From DATJZG01 sp035499295 (lineage in GTDB: Bacteria > Myxococcota > Myxococcia > Myxococcales > Anaeromyxobacteraceae), in NCBI GenBank assembly GCA_035499295.1, contig DATJZG010000088.1, positions 1 to 47,379 of the forward strand: 47,379 bases of DNA, in the 5' to 3' direction. How positions within the stretch are numbered: position 1 is the stretch's first letter; each line of letters starts with the position of its first letter. Below, piece by piece: positions 1 to 8,270 of this stretch. The notes beneath the pieces are model-generated. The model made no database searches. It was not told the DNA's origin and was given only the letters and a program-made list of their open reading frames with translations. Position numbers and translations under genes: made by a program.

Positions 1-456
1 CTCGTCCTGCGCGGGCTCAAGACCCTCCACGTCCGCATGGAGCGCCACCAGGAGAACGCCTTCCACGTGGCCCACTTTCTCGACCGACACCCCCAGGTGG
101 AATCGGTGACCTACCCCGGGCTGGAGAGCCACCCACAGCACGAGCTCGCCGCCCGGCAGATGCGGGGGTTCGGGGGGATGCTCTCCTTCGTCATCCGGGG
201 CGGGCTCCCCGCGGCTCGCTCCTTCCTCTCCTCGCTGCGCGTGTTCTCGCTCGCCGAGTCGCTCGGCGGGGTGGAGAGCCTGATCGAGCACCCGGCCATC
301 ATGACCCACGCGAGCGTGCCGAAGGAGACGCGCGAGCGGCTCGGCATCGCCGACGGGCTCATCCGCGTCTCGGTGGGGATCGAGAACGCCGACGACCTCG
401 TCGACGACCTCGAGCGCGGCTTCGCGGCGGCCCATTCGGCCGCCGGGAGCGGGTAG
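1..456 (+). CDS. Cys/Met-metabolism PLP enzyme, C-terminal part (cystathionine gamma-synthase/lyase type)
   Basis: The gene enters from the left edge with no start codon in the window; the frame is open from base 1 to the TAG at 454-456. The visible 151 residues match the C-terminal domain of the trans-sulfuration family of fold-type I PLP enzymes. The stretches LRGLKTLHVRMERH, ESLIEHPAIMTHASVP and LIRVSVGIENADDLVDDLE are typical of cystathionine gamma-synthases, gamma-lyases and O-acylhomoserine sulfhydrylases. The PLP lysine lies upstream of the window, so these activities cannot be separated here. The role would be cytosolic cysteine/methionine metabolism. The next gene begins 73 bases downstream on the same strand. 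Confidence 0.9.
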   Translation, partial: LVLRGLKTLHVRMERHQENAFHVAHFLDRHPQVESVTYPGLESHPQHELAARQMRGFGGMLSFVIRGGLPAARSFLSSLRVFSLAESLGGVESLIEHPAIMTHASVPKETRERLGIADGLIRVSVGIENADDLVDDLERGFAAAHSAAGSG

Positions 457-529
457 GGATCCCGGCGCCCCCCCCCGCGGCGCCACCGGCCTCCCGGGCC
501 GGAGCGCCCCCCTCTCCCGGAGCCTCGAA

Positions 530-2614
530 ATGCCACCGCCGATCGCCCTCCTCGCCCTCCTCTCGCTCGCCGCCCCGGCGCCCGAGCCCGGGATCGCGGC
601 CGCCGTCCCCCGGGTGAAGGAGGCCCTCCTCTCCCGGCACGGCGAGGCGCAGCGCACCCGCATCGAGCGCGGCGTGGACCAGGCCGCCTTCTACTGGCGG
701 GCGAGCGATGGCGACCCCGCCGCCTTCCGCGCCTTCGCCGAGGAGCAGTTCCTCGCCGACCCGGAGAGGCTCGAGGCCACCTTCCGCCGCTTCGAGGAGG
801 CGCTCGAGGAACTCGACGGCCACGCCGAGGAGGTGGACCGGGACCTCGCCCGCCACGCGGTCCTCGACCTCGGTCCGACCGTCCCTGCCGACGCCCTCTT
901 CGCCGCCTTCAGCTCGAGCGCGCACCTCACCGACGACCTCTTCGCCACCAAGCTCGCCTTCGCGGCGCTCCTCAACTTTCCCCTCACCACGCTCGAGCAG
1001 CGACTGCGGGACGGACCGGCCTGGACCCGGCGGCAGTGGGCCGAGGCGCGCCTGTTGGGGCGGCGGGGCGCCCTGGTGGGGTCGGGGGACGCCGGGCTGT
1101 CGGCGCGGGTGCCGGGCGAGGTGAAGCTCGAGGCCTCCCGCGCCGGCGCCGAGGCGGAGGCCTACGTCGCGGACTACAACGTCTTCGCGCACCACCTCGT
1201 CTCGGACGCCGGAGCGCGCCTCTTCCCCAAGGGGAAGCGGCTCCTCTCCCACTGGAACCTGCGCGACGAAGTCCGGGCGGCCTACGCCGAGCCGGACGGG
1301 ACGGCGCGCCAGCGCGCCCTCGCCAAGGTGATGGAGCGCATCGTCACCCAGGAGATCCCGCTCGCGGTGGTGAACGACCCGGCGGTGGACTGGAACCCCT
1401 TCACCAACGAGGTGCGTCCCTCGCCGCCGGAGGAGGTGGAGACCGGGGCGAGGCCTCCCCCGTCGGTCGACCCGGCCCGGGAGCCCGACACCCGCTACGC
1501 CCACCTCCTCGCCCAGTTCCGGGCCGCCCGGAAGGTCGACCCCTACTCCCCCGCCGCCCCCACCGCCCTGGCCCGCAAGTTCGAGGTGGACCGGGAGATC
1601 CCGGAGGCCCGGATGGTGGCGATGCTCACGGAGATCCTCACCTCCCCGCTCGTCCCGCGGGTGGCGAAGCTGGCGGAGAGGCGGCTCGGACGTCCCCTCG
1701 AGCCCTTCGACGTCTGGTACGCGGGGTTCCGGCCCGGTTCCCGGCTCCCGGAGGCGGAGCTCGACGCCCTGACCCGGAAGCGCTACCCGACGGCGCAGGC
1801 CTACGCCGCCGACCTGCCGCGGCTCCTCGAGGCGCTCGGCTTCCCGCCCGAGAAGGCGCGCTTCCTCGCCGACCACATCGAGGTCGACCCGGCGCGCGGC
1901 TCGGGGCACGCGCTGCAGGCCCTGCGGCGCGGCGACAAGCCCCACCTCCGCACCCGGGTGGGCGCCGGGGGGATGGACTACAAGGGCTACAACATCGCGG
2001 TCCACGAGATGGGGCACACGGTGGAGCAGGTGTTCTCGCTCTACGAGGTGGACCACACCCTCCTGCAGAGCGTGCCCGCCCCCGCCTTCACCGAGGCGCT
2101 CGCCTTCACCTTCCAGTCCCGGGACCTGGAGCTCCTCGGCCTGGGCCGCCCCGGCCCGGAGGCGGAGCGGCTCCTCGCCCTCGACGCCTTCTGGAGCGCC
2201 TACGAGATCGCGGGGGTGGCGCTCGTCGACATCGAGGTCTGGCGCTTCCTCTACGGCCACGAGGGGGCGAGCGCCAACGAGCTCCGGGAGGCGGTGGTGC
2301 GCATCGCGAAGGAGGTGTGGAACCGCTACTACGCCCCGGTCTTCCGGGTCCGCGACGTCCCGCTCCTCGCCATCTACAGCCACATGATCTCCTACCCCCT
2401 CTACCTCGCCGACTATCCGCTCGGGCACGTCATCGCCGCCCAGCTGGAGGAGCGCTTCCGCCAGGCAGGCGCGCTCGGCCCCGAGTTCGAGCGGGTGACG
2501 TCCTTCGGGTCGCTCTCGCCCGACCTGTGGATGCGCAACGCCACCGGCGAGCCGGTCTCCACCCGCGCGCTCCTCGAGAGCGCGCGCCGCGCCCTGGAGG
2601 CGGAGAAGGGGTAG
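530..2614 (+). CDS. Exported HExxH zinc metallopeptidase-like protein
   Basis: This 694-residue protein opens with a short hydrophobic stretch (residues 3-17) followed by an Ala/Pro-rich region, consistent with a signal peptide, so export is likely. HEMGH at 492-496 gives a zinc-binding and catalytic motif. A glutamate at 522 in FTEALAF is placed like the third zinc ligand of gluzincins such as family M3. The rest is mostly helical and charged, and I recognise no further domain. The start is supported by GGAG nine bases upstream. The next gene begins 9 bases after its stop. Peptidase activity is inferred from the motif; the substrate is unknown. Confidence 0.72.
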   Translation: MPPPIALLALLSLAAPAPEPGIAAAVPRVKEALLSRHGEAQRTRIERGVDQAAFYWRASDGDPAAFRAFAEEQFLADPERLEATFRRFEEALEELDGHAEEVDRDLARHAVLDLGPTVPADALFAAFSSSAHLTDDLFATKLAFAALLNFPLTTLEQRLRDGPAWTRRQWAEARLLGRRGALVGSGDAGLSARVPGEVKLEASRAGAEAEAYVADYNVFAHHLVSDAGARLFPKGKRLLSHWNLRDEVRAAYAEPDGTARQRALAKVMERIVTQEIPLAVVNDPAVDWNPFTNEVRPSPPEEVETGARPPPSVDPAREPDTRYAHLLAQFRAARKVDPYSPAAPTALARKFEVDREIPEARMVAMLTEILTSPLVPRVAKLAERRLGRPLEPFDVWYAGFRPGSRLPEAELDALTRKRYPTAQAYAADLPRLLEALGFPPEKARFLADHIEVDPARGSGHALQALRRGDKPHLRTRVGAGGMDYKGYNIAVHEMGHTVEQVFSLYEVDHTLLQSVPAPAFTEALAFTFQSRDLELLGLGRPGPEAERLLALDAFWSAYEIAGVALVDIEVWRFLYGHEGASANELREAVVRIAKEVWNRYYAPVFRVRDVPLLAIYSHMISYPLYLADYPLGHVIAAQLEERFRQAGALGPEFERVTSFGSLSPDLWMRNATGEPVSTRALLESARRALEAEKG

Positions 2615-2623
2615 GATTCGTCG

Positions 2624-3685
2624 ATGGCCCTCTTCGCCCCCCTCGCGCTCCGCTCCGTCACTCTCCGCAACCGCCTCGCCATGTCCCCCATGTGCCAGTA
2701 CTCGGCGCAGGAGGGGCGCGCGGGCGACTGGCATCTCGTTCACCTGGGGGCGCGCGCCGCCGGGGGCGTGGGTCTGGTGCTCGTCGAGGCGACCGGCGTC
2801 GAGGCCATCGGGCGCATCTCGCCCGGCGACATGGGGCTCTGGGAGGACGGGCAGGTGGAGCCGCTCGCCCGGGTGGCGCGCTTCGTCGAGGAGCAGGGCG
2901 CAGTCGCCGGCCTCCAGCTCGCGCACGCCGGGCGCAAGGCGAGCGTGCGCCCGCCCTGGGTACAGGGGGGCGCTCCCCTCCTCCCCCGCGACGGGGGGTG
3001 GGTCCCGGTGGGGCCGAGCCCGGTCGCCTTCGCCGAGGGGCACCTCGCGCCGGAGCCCCTGTCGGAGGCGGGGATCGCGGGGGTGGTGCGCGCCTTCGCC
3101 GCCGCCGCGCGGCGCGCGCTCTCGGCCGGCTTCCGGGTCCTCGAGCTCCACGCCGCCCACGGCTACCTGCTGCACCAGTTCCTCTCGCCGCTCTCGAACC
3201 GGCGCCAGGACCGCTATGGCGGCTCCTTCGAGAAACGGACGCGGCTCGCCTGCGAGGTGGTGGAGGCGGTGCGCGCCGAGTGGCCCGAGCGCCTGCCGCT
3301 CTTCGTGCGGGTCTCCTGCACCGACTGGCTCCCCGGGGGCTGGGACCTGCCCCAGACCGTGGAGCTCGCGACCAAGCTCCGCCGGCTCGGGGTCGACCTC
3401 GTCGACTGCTCCTCGGGCGGGACCTCGCCGGCGGCCCAGGTGCCCGCCGGGCCCGGCTACCAGGTGGCCTTCGCCGAGGCGGTGCGCCGCGGCGCCGAGA
3501 TCCCCACCGGCGCGGTCGGGCTCATCACCTCCCCGGAGCAGGCCGACCAGATCGTTCGCTCCGGGCAGGCCGACCTGGTGCTCCTGGGGCGCCAACTGCT
3601 GCGCGAGCCCATGTTCCCCCTCCGGGCCGCCGCCGCGCTGGGCGCGGAGGCGCCCTGGCCTCCTCAGTACCTGAGGGCCCGCTAG
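2624..3685 (+). CDS. NADH:flavin oxidoreductase, old yellow enzyme family (YqjM-like)
   Basis: This 353-residue TIM-barrel flavoprotein has the normal length for the YqjM subgroup of old yellow enzymes, which reduce activated C=C bonds using FMN and NAD(P)H. MSPMCQYS near the N-terminus contains Cys24, matching the redox-tuning cysteine of YqjM. HAAH at 176-179 is the substrate-anchoring His pair, followed by GYLLHQFLSPLSNRR and DRYGGS, which are family hallmarks. The C-terminal GLITSPEQADQIV and DLVLLGRQLLREP fit the FMN phosphate region. It follows the metallopeptidase by 9 bases and may share its transcript. The physiological substrate cannot be read from sequence. Confidence 0.92.
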   Translation: MALFAPLALRSVTLRNRLAMSPMCQYSAQEGRAGDWHLVHLGARAAGGVGLVLVEATGVEAIGRISPGDMGLWEDGQVEPLARVARFVEEQGAVAGLQLAHAGRKASVRPPWVQGGAPLLPRDGGWVPVGPSPVAFAEGHLAPEPLSEAGIAGVVRAFAAAARRALSAGFRVLELHAAHGYLLHQFLSPLSNRRQDRYGGSFEKRTRLACEVVEAVRAEWPERLPLFVRVSCTDWLPGGWDLPQTVELATKLRRLGVDLVDCSSGGTSPAAQVPAGPGYQVAFAEAVRRGAEIPTGAVGLITSPEQADQIVRSGQADLVLLGRQLLREPMFPLRAAAALGAEAPWPPQYLRAR

Positions 3686-3699
3686 CCTTCCCGGAGACC

Positions 3700-4881
3700 G
3701 TGGTGGGGAGTCCCTTCTCCGAGCCGGTGGTGAAGCTCACGCGCCGCGGGTCCGACCGGCTCGCCGGCGGCCACCCCTGGGTGTACCGCTCCGACGTGTC
3801 GGAGGCCTCCTCGGCCCGGTCCGGGGACGTGGTGGCCCTCGTCGACGGGCGCGGGCGCTTCGCCGGCAAGGCCTTCTGGTCGGAGCGCTCCCAGATCGCG
3901 GTGCGGCTGCTCACCCGGGAGGAGGAGCCGGTGGACGAGGCCTTCTTCGCCCGGAGGCTCGAGTCGGCCGTCGAGCTCCGCCGCCAGGCCTTCGGCGAGG
4001 AGACGGTCGTCCGGCTCGTCCACGGCGAGTCGGACCTGCTCCCGGGCCTGGTGGTGGACCGCTACGGGGACGCCGCGGTGGTGCAGACGCTCGTCCCCGG
4101 CACCGATCGGCGCAGGGAGATGCTCGCCGACCTCCTCCTCCGGGCGCTGCCGCTCCGGGCGGTGCTGGAGCGGAACGACGTGCGCGTGCGAGAGCTCGAG
4201 GGGCTTCCCCAGCGCAAGGGCGTCCTCCGGGGCACCGACCCGGGGCCGATCGAGGTGCGCGAGGGGGCGGTGCGACTGCGGCTCGACCTCCTCGCCGGGC
4301 AGAAGACCGGCGCCTTCCTCGACCAGCGCGAGAACCACCTGCGCGCCGGCGAGTACGCGCGCGGCCGGTGCCTCGACTGTTTCAGCTACGCGGGGGGCTT
4401 CGCCCTCCAGCTGGCCCGCCGCGCCGAGCGGGTGGTGGCGGTGGAGCTGCAGCCTCAGGCGGCGCTCCTCCTGCGCGAGAACGTGGCCCTGAACGGCGCC
4501 GCCAACGTGGAGGTGCAGGAGGCGAACGCCTTCGACTACCTCCGCGACGAGGCGGAGAAGGAGCCCTCCTGGGAGATGATCGTCCTCGACCCTCCCGCCT
4601 TCGCCAAGGGGAAGGAGTCGGTGGCCGCTGCCCGGCGCGGCTACAAGGAGGTGAACCTGCGCGCCTTCCGGTCGCTCGTCCCCGGGGGGATCCTCGTCAC
4701 CGCCTCCTGCAGCTACCACGTGCCCTGGCCTCTCTTCGAGGAGATCGTCCTCGAGGCGGCCCGCGACGCCGGGCGAGAGGCGCAGGTGCTGGAGCGGCGG
4801 GGAGCCGGCCGGGACCACCCGGAGCTCCTGGGGATGCCGGAGAGCCGCTACCTGAAGTGCATGGTGATCCGCGCTCCCTAG
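3700..4881 (+). CDS. Class I SAM-dependent rRNA large-subunit methyltransferase (RlmI-like)
   Basis: The protein has about 393 residues from a GTG at 3700, close to E. coli RlmI (396), which makes m5C in 23S rRNA. An N-terminal PUA-like region (RRGSDRLAGGHPWVYRSDV) is followed by the linker domain and a Rossmann methyltransferase domain. Visible motifs are GAFLDQRENH, CLDCFSYAGGFALQLA (SAM motif I, near 226), VLDPPAFAKGK (Asp297, motif IV) and TASCSYHV (Cys337, the likely catalytic cysteine of motif VI). The start is uncertain because GTGs at 3700, 3703, 3727 and 3730 are all in frame; GGAG at 3693 favours 3703 or 3700. It lies 14 bases after the oxidoreductase. Confidence 0.88.
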   Translation: MVGSPFSEPVVKLTRRGSDRLAGGHPWVYRSDVSEASSARSGDVVALVDGRGRFAGKAFWSERSQIAVRLLTREEEPVDEAFFARRLESAVELRRQAFGEETVVRLVHGESDLLPGLVVDRYGDAAVVQTLVPGTDRRREMLADLLLRALPLRAVLERNDVRVRELEGLPQRKGVLRGTDPGPIEVREGAVRLRLDLLAGQKTGAFLDQRENHLRAGEYARGRCLDCFSYAGGFALQLARRAERVVAVELQPQAALLLRENVALNGAANVEVQEANAFDYLRDEAEKEPSWEMIVLDPPAFAKGKESVAAARRGYKEVNLRAFRSLVPGGILVTASCSYHVPWPLFEEIVLEAARDAGREAQVLERRGAGRDHPELLGMPESRYLKCMVIRAP

Positions 4882-4959
4882 GCGCGGGCCTCCAGTGGCC
4901 GCCCGCCGGGCCCGGGTGTAGCATTCCCTCTCCCATCACTCGGGAGCGGGGGAAGAACG

Positions 4960-7095
4960 ATGGACTTCCGACCGGAACGGCCGCTCCCTCCCGCGGCGGA
5001 CATCGTCGCGCTCGCGCGCTGCCGGCTCCTCGCCGGGCTCTCCCCCGACGAGATCCGGCGGCTCCTCGCCTGGGCGGAGCACCTGGAGGTGCGCGCCGGG
5101 GTCGTCTTCCTGCGCGAGGGGGACGAGAGCCAGGACATGTACTTCGTCCTCGGCGGGGAGGCGCGCCTGCGCCGCCACGAGCTGGCGCTCAAGCCGCTCG
5201 GCCCCGGGGACCACTTCGGCGCGCTCGGGCTCCTCACCGCCCGCCCGCGGACGACGTCGGTCACCGCCGTCACCCCGCTCACCCTGGCGCGCGTCTCGCC
5301 CGAGTCCTGGAGGGAGCTCTCGGTCCGGGAGCCTCACCTGGCCCTCCGCATCGTCCAGTCGCTCCTGCGCGAGGTGCGGGACGACCTGGTGGAGATGACC
5401 GACAGCGTCGGGGCGCTCCTGCAGGGGCGCTCGCTCCCGCGCTCCCGCGAGGTGGCGGTGCGGCTCGGTCGCGAGGTCCGCCGGGTGGCCACCGGGACCC
5501 CGGTGCGGGCGCTCCTCCCGGCCGAGGTGGAGGGGGCGCTGGTGGTGGCGGGCCTCCTCGGCCAGAAGCCGGTCTCGCTCTCGACGCCGCTCTTCTCCGA
5601 CGCGACCGTCGCCCCCCTCACCGTGGCCCACCTCGAGGGGCGGCAGATCTACACGCACACCGTCGGGCTCCTGCTCCTCTCGGCGGCGAGCCGCGTCGCC
5701 CCCGACCTGGTGGTGCGCCTCGGCCCCTCGCGCGGCCCGGCGCAGCTCGTCGACGTCCACGGCCCCTGCGACCGCTCCGGACTCGCCCGCGCCCTGGACG
5801 AGGAGATGCGCCGGCTCGTCCGGGAGGACATCCCCATCCGCCAGGAGCACTGGATGCTGGAGGAGGCCATGGCGCTCTTCCGCGAGCGCGGCTGGGACGA
5901 CGCGGCCCACCTCCTCCGCACCCGCCGCGAGGGCACGGCGCCGCTCGCCGCCCTGGACCCGGTCTACGCGCTCTCGCCCGGCCCGCTCCTGCCCTCCACC
6001 GGCATGGCCCGCGACTTCCGCCTGGAGGTGAGCGGCGGGGAGATCTACCTCGACTACGGCAAGAGCGATCCCCTGCGGGCCGGGCTGGTGCGCGCTCCTC
6101 CGCCCCGGGACGCCCGCATGCTCGAGGAGCACCGCGCCTGGCTCGCCACCCTGGGGGTGACGAGCGTCGGCGCCTTCAACGAGCTCTGCATCAGCGGGCA
6201 GGTGAGCCAGCTCATCCGGGTGGCGGAGGGCTTCCACGAGAAGCAGATCGGGCGCATCGCCGACGACGCGGCCTCCCGGCGCGACCGCCTGCGCATCATC
6301 GCCATCGCCGGTCCCTCCTCCTCGGGGAAGACCACCTTCATCAAGCGCCTCACCGTGCAGCTGCAGATCAACGGGCTCAACCCGGTCGGCCTCTCCCTCG
6401 ACGACTACTACGTCGACCGCGAGAAGACGGTGCGCGGGGAGGACGGGAACTTCGACTTCGAGGCGCTGGAGGCGCTCGACCTCGCGCTCCTGCAGGACCA
6501 CGTGGCGCGCCTGCTCGCCGGCGAGGAGGTGACGAGCGCCCGCTACGACTTCCGCTCCGGCCAGAGCCGGCCCGACGGAGGGCCGCGCATCCGCCTGCGC
6601 GAGAAGGACGTGCTCCTGCTCGAGGGGATCCACGGGCTCAACCCGCGCCTGCTCGGCTCCATCCCCGCCGAGGGGCAGCTCTACCGGGTGTTCATCCACC
6701 CCGCCACCACCCTCGCCCTCGACCGTCTCACCCGCGTCTCCGCGACCGACCTCCGGCTCCTGCGGCGCATCGTCCGCGACCGCCACGGGCGCGGTTACGG
6801 CGCCGCCGCCACCATCGCGCGCTGGCCGGCCGTGCAGAGGGGGGAACAGTCCCACATCTTCCCCTTCCAGGCAGAGTCGGACGCGGTCTTCGACTCCTCC
6901 CTCATCTACGAGCCGGCGGTGCTGAAGGTCTACGCCGAGCGCTACCTGCTCGAGGTCCCACAGCAGGACGCCGCCTACTCCACCGCCATCCGGCTCCGCC
7001 ACCTCATCGATCGCTTCGTGTCCATCTACCCCGACCACGTCCCTCCCACCTCCATCCTGCGGGAGTTCGTGGGCGAGAGCGGGTTCGAGTACTGA
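4960..7095 (+). CDS. Cyclic-nucleotide-binding domain fused to TGS/SAD-like region and nucleoside (uridine-type) kinase
   Basis: This 711-residue multidomain protein has three parts. Residues about 20-135 form a cNMP-binding/CRP-like beta roll (LAGLSPDEIRRLL, FLREGDESQDMYFVLGGEA, GPGDHFGALGLL). Residues about 160-430 resemble the TGS and second-additional-domain region of threonyl-tRNA synthetases (REDIPIRQEHWMLEEAMALF). The C-terminal third is a phosphoribulokinase/uridine-kinase P-loop domain with GPSSSGKTT at 451-459, LSLDDYYVDREKT and LLLEGIHGLNP. TGS/SAD-linked kinases of this type are known as nucleoside kinases. The N-terminal cNMP domain is an unusual addition and suggests control by a cyclic nucleotide, which is inference. 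GGGGGAAG sits just upstream of the ATG. Confidence 0.88.
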   Translation: MDFRPERPLPPAADIVALARCRLLAGLSPDEIRRLLAWAEHLEVRAGVVFLREGDESQDMYFVLGGEARLRRHELALKPLGPGDHFGALGLLTARPRTTSVTAVTPLTLARVSPESWRELSVREPHLALRIVQSLLREVRDDLVEMTDSVGALLQGRSLPRSREVAVRLGREVRRVATGTPVRALLPAEVEGALVVAGLLGQKPVSLSTPLFSDATVAPLTVAHLEGRQIYTHTVGLLLLSAASRVAPDLVVRLGPSRGPAQLVDVHGPCDRSGLARALDEEMRRLVREDIPIRQEHWMLEEAMALFRERGWDDAAHLLRTRREGTAPLAALDPVYALSPGPLLPSTGMARDFRLEVSGGEIYLDYGKSDPLRAGLVRAPPPRDARMLEEHRAWLATLGVTSVGAFNELCISGQVSQLIRVAEGFHEKQIGRIADDAASRRDRLRIIAIAGPSSSGKTTFIKRLTVQLQINGLNPVGLSLDDYYVDREKTVRGEDGNFDFEALEALDLALLQDHVARLLAGEEVTSARYDFRSGQSRPDGGPRIRLREKDVLLLEGIHGLNPRLLGSIPAEGQLYRVFIHPATTLALDRLTRVSATDLRLLRRIVRDRHGRGYGAAATIARWPAVQRGEQSHIFPFQAESDAVFDSSLIYEPAVLKVYAERYLLEVPQQDAAYSTAIRLRHLIDRFVSIYPDHVPPTSILREFVGESGFEY

Positions 7096-7111
7096 CGGGT
7101 CCCCCGGGCGG

Positions 7112-8125
7112 CTAGAGGTAGTCCTTGGCCGGGAAGAGGAGGACGTCCGCCACCGACCGGGCGCCGGTGAGGAGCATGAGGAGCCGGTCGAGCCCGAGCG
7201 CCACGCCGCCGGCGTCGGGCAACCGGCCGACCGCCTCGAGAAAGCGCTCGTCGAGGGGGTAGGCCGGGCGGCCGAGCCGCTCCCGGAGCGCGCGCTCCTC
7301 GAGGAGGCGGCGGCGCTGCTCCCGGGCGTCGTTGAGCTCGAAGAAGCCGTTCGCGAGCTCGAGCCCCGCCGCGTAGAGCTCGAAGCGCGCCGCCCAGCGC
7401 GGGTCCCCGGGGGTGAGCCGCGCCAGGGCCGCCATGGAGGCGGGCCAGTCGACGAGGTAGACCGGCCGCGAGCGGCCGAGGTGGGGCTCGATGGCGGCGA
7501 GGAAGATCCGGAAGAAGGCGTCGTCGAAGCTCTCCCCGGCGGGGCCCGCCTCGATCCCGGCGCGCCTCCCCTCGTCCCGCAGGCGGCCGGCGTCGCCCTG
7601 GCAGGCCGCGAGGTCCACTCCGGCGGCGGCGAAGGCCTCCGCCACCGGAAGCCGGTCGAAGGGGGCCGCGAGAGAGAGCTCGCTCCCCCGCCAGCGGGCC
7701 CGCGGCCGGCCGTCCCGGTCGAGCGCCGCGGCGCAGGACGCGACGAGCTCCTCCAGGTCCCGCATGATCCCCCGGTGATCGGTGCCGGACCGGTACATCT
7801 CCAGCATCGTGAACTCCGGGTTGTGGGTCTCGGAGACCTCGCCGTTGCGGAACACGCGGGCGAGCTGGAAGATCCGCTCGAAGCCCTCCGCCAGGAGCCG
7901 CTTCATCGCGTACTCCGGGCTCGAGTGGAGGTAGAGCGGGCGCCCCTCGCCTCCGCCTTCGGGGACGAACGGCGCCTCGAAAGCCCGGATGTGCGGCTCC
8001 ATCCCCGGCGCCGGCACGAGGCAGGGGGTCTCGACCTCGTCGTAGCCCCGGGACGAGAGGTGGCGCCGCACCTCGGCCTGGAGCCGGGCGCGCGCGCGCG
8101 CCATCTCGAGCCTCGCCGTCGGCAC
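7112..8125 (-). CDS. epmA: EF-P lysine aminoacylase EpmA (GenX/PoxA), class II LysRS paralogue
   Basis: The 337-residue protein is slightly longer than E. coli EpmA (325) and lacks the anticodon-binding domain of true lysyl-tRNA synthetases. Class II motifs are present: YDEVETPCLVPAPGMEPHI (motif 1 region), FRNGEVSETHNPEFTMLEMY at 92-111 (motif 2), and GVALGLDRLLML near 307-318 (motif 3). EpmA attaches beta-lysine to elongation factor P, relieving ribosome stalling at polyproline. Neither efp nor epmB is in the window. It converges on the kinase-fusion gene, with 16 bases between the stops, and is divergent from bioH. Assignment as EpmA rather than a truncated LysRS rests on length and the motif 2 sequence. 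Confidence 0.88.
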   Translation of the reverse strand: MPTARLEMARARARLQAEVRRHLSSRGYDEVETPCLVPAPGMEPHIRAFEAPFVPEGGGEGRPLYLHSSPEYAMKRLLAEGFERIFQLARVFRNGEVSETHNPEFTMLEMYRSGTDHRGIMRDLEELVASCAAALDRDGRPRARWRGSELSLAAPFDRLPVAEAFAAAGVDLAACQGDAGRLRDEGRRAGIEAGPAGESFDDAFFRIFLAAIEPHLGRSRPVYLVDWPASMAALARLTPGDPRWAARFELYAAGLELANGFFELNDAREQRRRLLEERALRERLGRPAYPLDERFLEAVGRLPDAGGVALGLDRLLMLLTGARSVADVLLFPAKDYL

Positions 8126-8204
8126 CGCGCGAGTCTAACGGACCGCGCGCCGGAGCGCCGCCCGGGCCGCCGCGCCGGCCGCCGTCTTGCAGGGAGTGGG
8201 AGCG

Positions 8205-8236
8205 TGGTAAACCTCCTCGCTCGCGGCGGTTGACGA
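8205..8236 (+). promoter_or_regulatory. Candidate BirA (biotin repressor) operator upstream of bioH-bioC
   Basis: TGGTAAACC (8205-8213) and GGTTGACGA (8228-8236) form an imperfect inverted repeat with a 14-base spacer. The known BirA operator is TTGTAAACC, 14-16 bases, GGTTTACAA; the left half matches at 8 of 9 positions and the right half at 7 of 9. The right half overlaps the predicted -35 hexamer of the downstream promoter, so bound BirA would block RNA polymerase. The two genes behind it independently look like bioH and bioC, which supports the call. Found by eye; not scored against a matrix. Confidence 0.6.
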
Positions 8237-8258
8237 TGGGCCCTCGGCTCAATATCCT
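8230..8258 (+). promoter_or_regulatory. Predicted sigma70-type promoter of bioH-bioC
   Basis: TTGACG at 8230-8235 (5 of 6 to the -35 consensus) is separated by 17 bases from TATCCT at 8253-8258 (4 of 6 to the -10). Transcription would start about 5 bases before the bioH ATG at 8271, giving a very short leader. The -35 lies inside the candidate BirA site. Confidence 0.45.
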
Positions 8259-8270
8259 CCCGCCCCCTCC

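Noticed and set aside
359..3595. Minus-strand open frame of more than 1000 codons opposite the metallopeptidase and oxidoreductase genes
   Set aside because: The translation is Gly/Arg/Glu-rich low-complexity sequence with no recognisable domain, as expected opposite GC-rich coding DNA. The plus-strand genes have clear family motifs.
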